From the NCBI GenBank assembly GCA_964653795.1, contig CAZZHO010000154.1, positions 1-11,200 on the forward strand: DNA of 11,200 nt, read 5' to 3'. A model generated the notes under the pieces. It made no database searches, was not told the origin of the DNA, and saw nothing but the letters and a program-made list of their open reading frames with translations. The stretch is from JAWPMT01 sp964653795 (GTDB lineage: Bacteria; Bacteroidota; Bacteroidia; Cytophagales; Cyclobacteriaceae). A program made the translations under genes and the position numbers. This document shows positions 6,744-11,200 of the stretch, piece after piece (the first letter of the stretch is position 1; each line of letters opens with the position of its first letter).

Positions 6744-9244
6744 AAAACATCACCTATCATTTACCAAACTTAAAACCTGAAACCTTGAACTTAATTAGAA
6801 TTCAAACTACGGTAATCCTCACCAGCGCCTCTATAGTACTAGTAGCCCAAAGTCGAAAGATCGATTCTCTTCAAAGCCTTTTAAGTGAAAGCGAAGGAAT
6901 TGAAAAGATTTCACTACTCAACACGATAGCAGAGGCATTGCCAACTTCGGATTCTGCAAAAATTTTGTCCTACGTGGCCGAGTCCGCTACTCTTTCAAAA
7001 GAGTTGAAATACACTATTGGAGAAATTGAAGCATCATATGCCCTCGGCTGGTATTACGCTCGTTCATCCAAATTTGAAAAAGCCATCAACCTGGCAAAGA
7101 CCAGCCTGAAGAAGGCGGAATCGGTCAATTACAGATATGGGGTTGGCAAGCACAATACCTTGATAGGGGTTTCTCTGGAGCGTCAGGGTAAATACAAAGA
7201 AGCTCTGTACTATGATTCTCTTTCGCTATTCATAGGGCACGAGGTACAAGATACAGCTCTTATTAGTTCTTCTCTCAATAACCTCGGATCTGCTTTTGAA
7301 TCTCAGGGCTTATACGAAAAGTCACTGGAAGCCTATGTCCAGTCATTGGAACTTGCTGAAAATGGGAGGAATGAAGAATTAGAAAGTGCTGTCAGTAATA
7401 ATATCGCCGGTTTGTATACCAATATGGGTGATTTAGAAAAAGGTCTTGAGTTTTTTTTTAAGAGTCTGGCAATTGATGAGCGTGTCGGAAACGAGGAAGG
7501 ACTTGGACAAACGCTTCTTAACATTTCATTGGTATACTATTACATGGAGAATCTTGAGGAGTCTTTGAAAAACCTCAAGAAAGCAGCGACCATGATGATG
7601 AAAATCAAGAGTCAACTGTCTTTGGCTTACGCCTACAATGGGCTAGGAACTATCTATAGCGAAATGGAAGAGCAGGATTCGGCATTAAGCTATCTACTGA
7701 AGGCGGTAGTGCTAGGGGAGGAGCTTGGAATAAAGTCGGAGCTGTCTCGCAGTTACAGCCTGGTGGGGTTAATCTATGATTCGAGAGGGGATGCAAATGG
7801 CGCCATTGAATATGGTATTAAATCTCTGTCGCTTGCCGAAGATATTGGGAATCCTGAGGACATAGCGGTCTCCAATATCAATTTGGGTAAAATTTATTTT
7901 AAGCATGGTAAAATACTCATGGCCAGAAAGCATATTCAGGCAGGTACTACGATTGGTGAGAATATAGGCTTTGCAATTGCTGTGAGAGATGGGTTAGAAC
8001 AGTTGGCTCGTATTGAGGCTTTTTTGGGAAATCACAAAAAGGCCTACGTTGCTTATGTAAGCTTCAAGGAGATCGCAGACAGCTTAAATAGTCAGGAAAA
8101 TACCAGAAAGGTCACCCGATTAGAGGCAGATTTTGAATTCCAGAAGGAAAGAGATTCCGTGCGTTTTGAAAATGAAATGCAGCTTTTGGCAAAAAATCAG
8201 GAAATTCAGTTGCTCGAAGAACAGAAGAAAGTCAGTAGGCTATTTTGGTTGTTGTCGATAATTGTTGTCTTGGTGATTTTGGCGGTGTTTTTCTTTGTGA
8301 CCAGAACAAGGGTAAGACTTAAGACTCAGGAGGCTCAGAAGCTTAAAGAAATTGGGGAATTCAAAGAAGCGATGACGGGGATGATCGTCCATGACCTAAA
8401 AAATCCCCTAGCTGTGATTATGGGTATGGAATCTGAGCAATCCAAAACCCAAAGCATGGCGAGGCAAATGCTGGTACTAGTCAATAATATGCTGGATGTT
8501 CAAAAGTTTGAGAAGAAAGAAATCAAGCTCAATATCAAATCCGTCAATCTTTTAAGTCTGGTCGCAGAGTCGATAGATCATATTGCATCCTTGGCAGAAA
8601 AAAAGAATCTTCAAATTGAAACTGAGATTGCCGCCGCACTTGTGGTGGAAGTAGACGCTGACTATATCCAGCGAGTGTTTATTAATTTTTTAACTAATGC
8701 CATTAAGTACTCTCCGCAGAATGAAAAAATTCATTTGATGGCAACTTCCCAAGATCGTATGGTACAGGTGATGATTGTCGATCACGGTAAGGGCATCGCA
8801 CCCCAAGATCAGGTACATATTTTCGAACCTTACGAACAGATAGATCCGCAACAATCCGGAATGAACATCTCGACAGGGCTGGGGCTGGCTTTTTGCCAAA
8901 TGGTACTGCGTGCACATGGAACGGAAATCATTATTGATTCGGAATTGGGTAAGGGCAGCACTTTCTCTTTCCAGCTACCATTGTCTACAGCCAGCTTCGG
9001 GGCTGTGAAGCAAAGTGAAGAAAAACTGGTGCTGACGGATGAGGAGAAACGATTCGTATTAAGTGCCATCCCGAAACTACGTGCTTTGGAGCTCTATCAA
9101 GCTGTAGAAATAGAGGAAGCCCTGGAGCCAATGTCTCAATCAGATAGCAAAGCCATTGAAAAATGGGTAAATGCGGTGCTGGCAGCCGCCTATGCCGGCA
9201 ATCAATCTCACTATGAAGAGCTAATGGCCGAAATCGAGGGATAA
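6725..9244 (+). CDS. TPR-containing membrane sensor histidine kinase
   Basis: Autophosphorylating sensor with a large periplasmic helical-repeat sensor. From ATG 6725 it has 839 residues; TTG 6785 (residue 21) would give a cleaner signal peptide (MNLIRIQTTVILTSASIVLV) and is a serious alternative. About nine TPR-type repeats span 100-450 with motifs such as NNLG-A-F--QG-Y-KSLE, followed by a coiled coil (about 455-505), a TM helix at 506-526 and a cytoplasmic kinase. The H-box is VHDLKNP with phospho-acceptor H556, the N-box is NFLTNAIKYS (654-663, N658), G1 is DHGKGI (686-691), the F-box is near F700 and G2 is GLGL (718-721). The helix after H556 is short: the MLDVQKFE motif follows at about 589, some 20 residues sooner than in common HisKA domains. 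A helical tail (about 770-839) follows the ATPase domain, with no receiver or HTH. It faces the response-regulator gene, its likely partner. Confidence 0.9.
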   Translation: MLTSCQQNITYHLPNLKPETLNLIRIQTTVILTSASIVLVAQSRKIDSLQSLLSESEGIEKISLLNTIAEALPTSDSAKILSYVAESATLSKELKYTIGEIEASYALGWYYARSSKFEKAINLAKTSLKKAESVNYRYGVGKHNTLIGVSLERQGKYKEALYYDSLSLFIGHEVQDTALISSSLNNLGSAFESQGLYEKSLEAYVQSLELAENGRNEELESAVSNNIAGLYTNMGDLEKGLEFFFKSLAIDERVGNEEGLGQTLLNISLVYYYMENLEESLKNLKKAATMMMKIKSQLSLAYAYNGLGTIYSEMEEQDSALSYLLKAVVLGEELGIKSELSRSYSLVGLIYDSRGDANGAIEYGIKSLSLAEDIGNPEDIAVSNINLGKIYFKHGKILMARKHIQAGTTIGENIGFAIAVRDGLEQLARIEAFLGNHKKAYVAYVSFKEIADSLNSQENTRKVTRLEADFEFQKERDSVRFENEMQLLAKNQEIQLLEEQKKVSRLFWLLSIIVVLVILAVFFFVTRTRVRLKTQEAQKLKEIGEFKEAMTGMIVHDLKNPLAVIMGMESEQSKTQSMARQMLVLVNNMLDVQKFEKKEIKLNIKSVNLLSLVAESIDHIASLAEKKNLQIETEIAAALVVEVDADYIQRVFINFLTNAIKYSPQNEKIHLMATSQDRMVQVMIVDHGKGIAPQDQVHIFEPYEQIDPQQSGMNISTGLGLAFCQMVLRAHGTEIIIDSELGKGSTFSFQLPLSTASFGAVKQSEEKLVLTDEEKRFVLSAIPKLRALELYQAVEIEEALEPMSQSDSKAIEKWVNAVLAAAYAGNQSHYEELMAEIEG

Positions 9245-9504
9245 AACGTAATTAGCTACAAAGGCTTCATATAGGCAAGCCACAAAATGTACTTTGAAGG
9301 TAACTGTAAGGGTTAGGCTAGGATAAATAATACTTTTCAATAAAGTGGAAAATATGGCTTTGCTCACCAAAGCAATTAAAGTGATGTGTTCTAAATAGAC
9401 TTCCTCCTAATAACCTATTAACCAGTTAACTTCTTTCTATGAGTAATACACTTTCTAAGACTGGAAAATGATTGAATATCTCCAAAGTTTGCGACTTGAC
9501 TCAA
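9245..9504. other. Convergent intergenic gap between kinase and response regulator
   Basis: No ORF of substance on either strand. GCTTTG-CTCAC-CAAAGC (9357-9373) forms a 6-bp hairpin that could serve as a weak terminator, but neither strand has a proper T-run after it. TTAAC-CA-GTTAA (9418-9429) is a second small palindrome. No other structure is evident. Confidence 0.5.
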
Positions 9505-10365
9505 CTACCACTCTACAATCGCCTCCCTCAAATCCACTTCCTGATCGATATTCAATTTCTTCTTCAATCGGGACAAAGCCGTTCTTGCGCTTCCAGGTGA
9601 AATGTTCAGTAGACGGGCAATTTGCTTATTGTCCATCCCAAGTTTTACGTAAGCGCAAAGCTTTAAGTCTTTGTGAGTAAGATCCTGGGCGGTAGCATGT
9701 ACTTTTTCAAAGAAGCTGGGGTGAACCTCTTCAAAATGGATCTTGAAAGTTTCCCAGCTGTCATCCAGGTCCAGGTGGGTGCCGATCCTTTTCTGTAATA
9801 CTTTCAACAGCTTATTGGCCTCTTCAGCCTCATCCGGAACATAGATCTGGAGCTCCTCTAAACTTCCTCGGAACTCCTGCATCAGACCATTCTTCTCAAC
9901 GATCAACATCGAGGTGGCACTTAGCTTCCGGTTTTTCAGGTCAATTTCTGATTGTAGCAACTCCTTGATGGATTCTCGCTGTTCGGCAATCCTTAAAGCC
10001 GTGTTCATCCTTGCCGTAAGCTCTACGAAATCAATTGGCTTTCGCACATAATCCACAGCTCCCGAATCCAACGCAATTTGCAGGTCTTCAGATGTGGTCA
10101 TTCTGCCAGTAGCCATGATCACGGGTATGTCGTGAGTTTCTGCTTGGTTCTTCAATTTTCTAATGGCCTCAATGCCGTTCATTTCTGGCATTTCCCAATC
10201 CATCAATATCAAATCCGGCTGCGTTTTGGTGGCCACTTCTATTCCCATTTTCCCATTACCAGCATTGATAATCCGGAAATGTGGCATTTTGACCTTAATC
10301 TGTTCAGCAATTCCTCTAATGACCTCTTGCTCATCATCTACGATCAATAATTTTCGCTCTCTCAT
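9505..10365 (-). CDS. Response regulator, receiver plus LuxR-like HTH
   Basis: Phosphorylation-controlled DNA-binding regulator of 286 residues from ATG 10365. The receiver domain (about 5-125) has the acidic pair D10/D11, phospho-acceptor D56 in LILMDWEMPEMNG, switch T86 (MATG) and conserved K109 (VRKPID), so it should be functional. A coiled-coil/helical linker covers about 126-220, with a DDSWETFKIHFEEVHPSFF block typical of Bacteroidota regulators. The C-terminal HTH (about 228-275) reads LTHKDLKLCAYVKLGM...KQIARLLNIS...ALSRLKKKLNI, a LuxR/GerE-like fold. It is encoded tail to tail with the TPR histidine kinase, making that kinase the natural phosphodonor. Two copies of the 18-bp motif lie 106-157 bp upstream of its start, consistent with autoregulation (inferred). 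Its targets are not shown; the shared motif suggests the cytochrome operon. Confidence 0.92.
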   Translation of the reverse strand: MRERKLLIVDDEQEVIRGIAEQIKVKMPHFRIINAGNGKMGIEVATKTQPDLILMDWEMPEMNGIEAIRKLKNQAETHDIPVIMATGRMTTSEDLQIALDSGAVDYVRKPIDFVELTARMNTALRIAEQRESIKELLQSEIDLKNRKLSATSMLIVEKNGLMQEFRGSLEELQIYVPDEAEEANKLLKVLQKRIGTHLDLDDSWETFKIHFEEVHPSFFEKVHATAQDLTHKDLKLCAYVKLGMDNKQIARLLNISPGSARTALSRLKKKLNIDQEVDLREAIVEW

Positions 10366-10470
10366 GTGAATTAGGTTGAAGGTGAAGGTAGCTGAATTTC
10401 TTTTTTAGCGAATTTGAGTCATTAGAGAAAGCTGTTTTTTACAACCTAACAATATATAAACTATATGCAC

Positions 10471-10488
10471 TGTAACACTTTGTCTACG
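10471..10488 (+). promoter_or_regulatory. 18-bp motif, site B
   Basis: TGTAACACTTTGTCTACG, sharing 15 of 17 core positions with site A and 16 of 17 with site C. It lies 106 bp upstream of the response-regulator ATG and 34 bp, about three helical turns, from site C, placing both on the same DNA face. This is an arrangement expected for cooperative regulator binding. The protein that binds is unknown. Confidence 0.5.
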
Positions 10489-10504
10489 ATTTACCTAATC
10501 GGTT

Positions 10505-10522
10505 TGTAACGCTTTGTCTACA
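10505..10522 (+). promoter_or_regulatory. 18-bp motif, site C
   Basis: TGTAACGCTTTGTCTACA, the most symmetric copy: TGTAAC...TCTACA is an imperfect inverted repeat. It is the second half of a direct repeat with site B (34-bp period) in the divergent region between the response regulator and the secreted-protein gene, so it could serve either gene. Confidence 0.5.
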
Positions 10523-10553
10523 GCAACTAAGCCAGCCCAGATAGCCTGTATTC

Positions 10554-10561
10554 TAGCTTTG
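10554..10561 (+). promoter_or_regulatory. Possible Bacteroidota -7 box (TAGCTTTG)
   Basis: An exact match to TAnnTTTG, about 165 bp upstream of the secreted-protein ATG. No TTG is found 19 bp upstream, so the -33 element is missing. If used, transcription would begin near 10567 and the mRNA would carry the hairpin-rich leader that follows. Confidence 0.3.
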
Positions 10562-10602
10562 TAGCGGAATTGCCATCAATAAGTATTTAAATAATGCATG
10601 TC

Positions 10603-10711
10603 TGTCTATGAAATGTTAAAAAAACATAGACAATGAAGGCAACCCTTCTGAAAAGGTCTCCGTCTCGGCGGAGATTTTCGAGGAAATCAGCGAAATGGAA
10701 AACCACAGACC
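10603..10711 (+). ncRNA. Hairpin-rich 5' leader of the secreted-protein gene
   Basis: Three consecutive perfect stems occur within about 72 bases: TGTCTATG/CATAGACA (10603-10610 with 10625-10632, 14-nt loop), GAAGG-CAAC-CCTTC (10635-10648) and TCTCCG-TCTCGG-CGGAGA (10657-10674). GGTCT at 10655 can alternatively pair with AGACC at 10707-10711, enclosing the third stem and offering a switch between two folds. There is no T-run terminator, so control, if any, would be translational. I do not recognise a named riboswitch class; it is a candidate cis-regulatory RNA only. Confidence 0.4.
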
Positions 10712-10724
10712 AAAATTCTAAATT

Positions 10725-11200
10725 ATGAAAGTAGTACAGTCACCTATCCGGCTACATCTGCCTTTAAGAACAATACGCTGGATGATCTTGCCGGTCATCC
10801 TATTGTTGTTCAGTGCTGTAAATGTCTATGCCCAGACGGACACAGATATGGACGGCATTAACGACGACATAGAACTGCTGGAAGGCACGGATCCGAATGA
10901 TCCTGCTGATACGCCTGTTGATCGATTATTCAACGTCTCATCTGTAACTGCATCAAGTCGATTTGCTAATTCACCCGAGGTTAATCTAAGGATTGAGGCG
11001 GGATTATCTGCCACACCCACCGGGAGCCTGTCGCGATACAGGGAGTTTGTTTCTCAAACTTCTCACAGTACCCAGTGGCTATCAGATGCAGTGGCTTTTC
11101 CGCATACGGTTACCTTTGATATGGGGACCAGTGGAGCGGATTTTGATGCGATTTACATTTGGCAATATAATCGGGCACTAGCGGATTGGAGTGAGTGGGG
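10725..11200 (+). CDS. Secreted protein with TSP3-type calcium repeat and discoidin-like domain (C-terminus cut)
   Basis: Only the first 158 residues are in the window; the frame is open to the edge. The ATG at 10725 is followed by a long basic n-region, a hydrophobic core (about 20-33) and a likely signal-peptidase site after VYA (36). Residues 38-64 (DTDMDGINDD...EGTDPNDPADTP) match thrombospondin type 3 calcium-binding repeats. From about 70 the sequence (SSVTASS...TQWLSDAVAFPHTVTFDMG...DAIYIWQYN) resembles the F5/8 type C (discoidin) galactose-binding fold found in secreted enzymes and adhesins. The missing part may carry a catalytic module or a type IX secretion tail; neither can be judged. 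A role in glycan binding or cell-surface attachment is inferred from domain type. The gene is divergent from the response regulator and shares its intergenic region with motif sites B and C. Confidence 0.85.
   Translation, partial: MKVVQSPIRLHLPLRTIRWMILPVILLLFSAVNVYAQTDTDMDGINDDIELLEGTDPNDPADTPVDRLFNVSSVTASSRFANSPEVNLRIEAGLSATPTGSLSRYREFVSQTSHSTQWLSDAVAFPHTVTFDMGTSGADFDAIYIWQYNRALADWSEW

Noticed and set aside
9357..9373. Terminator between the convergent genes
   Set aside because: The 6-bp AT-containing stem has no T-run on either strand; listed only as a weak hairpin.
10630..10711. c-di-GMP-I (GEMM) riboswitch
   Set aside because: Only the GGCAA...GAAA...GG part is similar; the conserved GACGCAAAGCC core is absent.

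Overview
The window looks like a chromosomal segment of a Bacteroidota member, most likely a marine-type Cytophagales relative. The signs are a fused ResB-CcsA (System II) cytochrome c assembly protein, a TPR-rich periplasmic-sensing histidine kinase, a response regulator with the long helical linker and LuxR-like HTH common in that phylum, a secreted TSP3/discoidin-like protein, moderate GC and sparse Shine-Dalgarno signals. The genus is not determined.

Left half (1-6426, all minus strand): one tightly packed operon read right to left. It runs ccsBA, then a five-helix diheme cytochrome b-like protein, then a membrane-anchored Fe-S/FAD pyridine-nucleotide oxidoreductase, then a large exported multiheme cytochrome c that leaves the window at base 1. 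Junctions are a 4-nt GTGA overlap, a 1-nt gap and a 4-nt gap, so the four proteins are probably made together. The set reads as a transmembrane electron conduit: a cytoplasmic NAD(P)H/Fe-S module, a diheme b module in the membrane, a periplasmic 'wire' of repeated triheme units with at least 12 CxxCH sites, and the machine that attaches the hemes. No recognised terminal reductase or oxidase is in view. This is the best candidate for a poorly described system here.

Middle (6427-6724): a divergent intergenic region with an 18-bp motif, palindromes, and a strong rho-independent terminator on the plus strand that has no gene before it, so a small RNA or leader attenuator is possible.

Right half: a TPR sensor histidine kinase (plus strand, 6725-9244) faces a LuxR-like response regulator (minus strand, 10365-9505) tail to tail, suggesting a convergent two-component pair. 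The 10366-10724 intergenic region holds two more copies of the 18-bp motif found upstream of ccsBA, which suggests shared regulation, and a hairpin-rich leader. The window ends in a truncated plus-strand gene for a secreted calcium-binding/discoidin-like protein.
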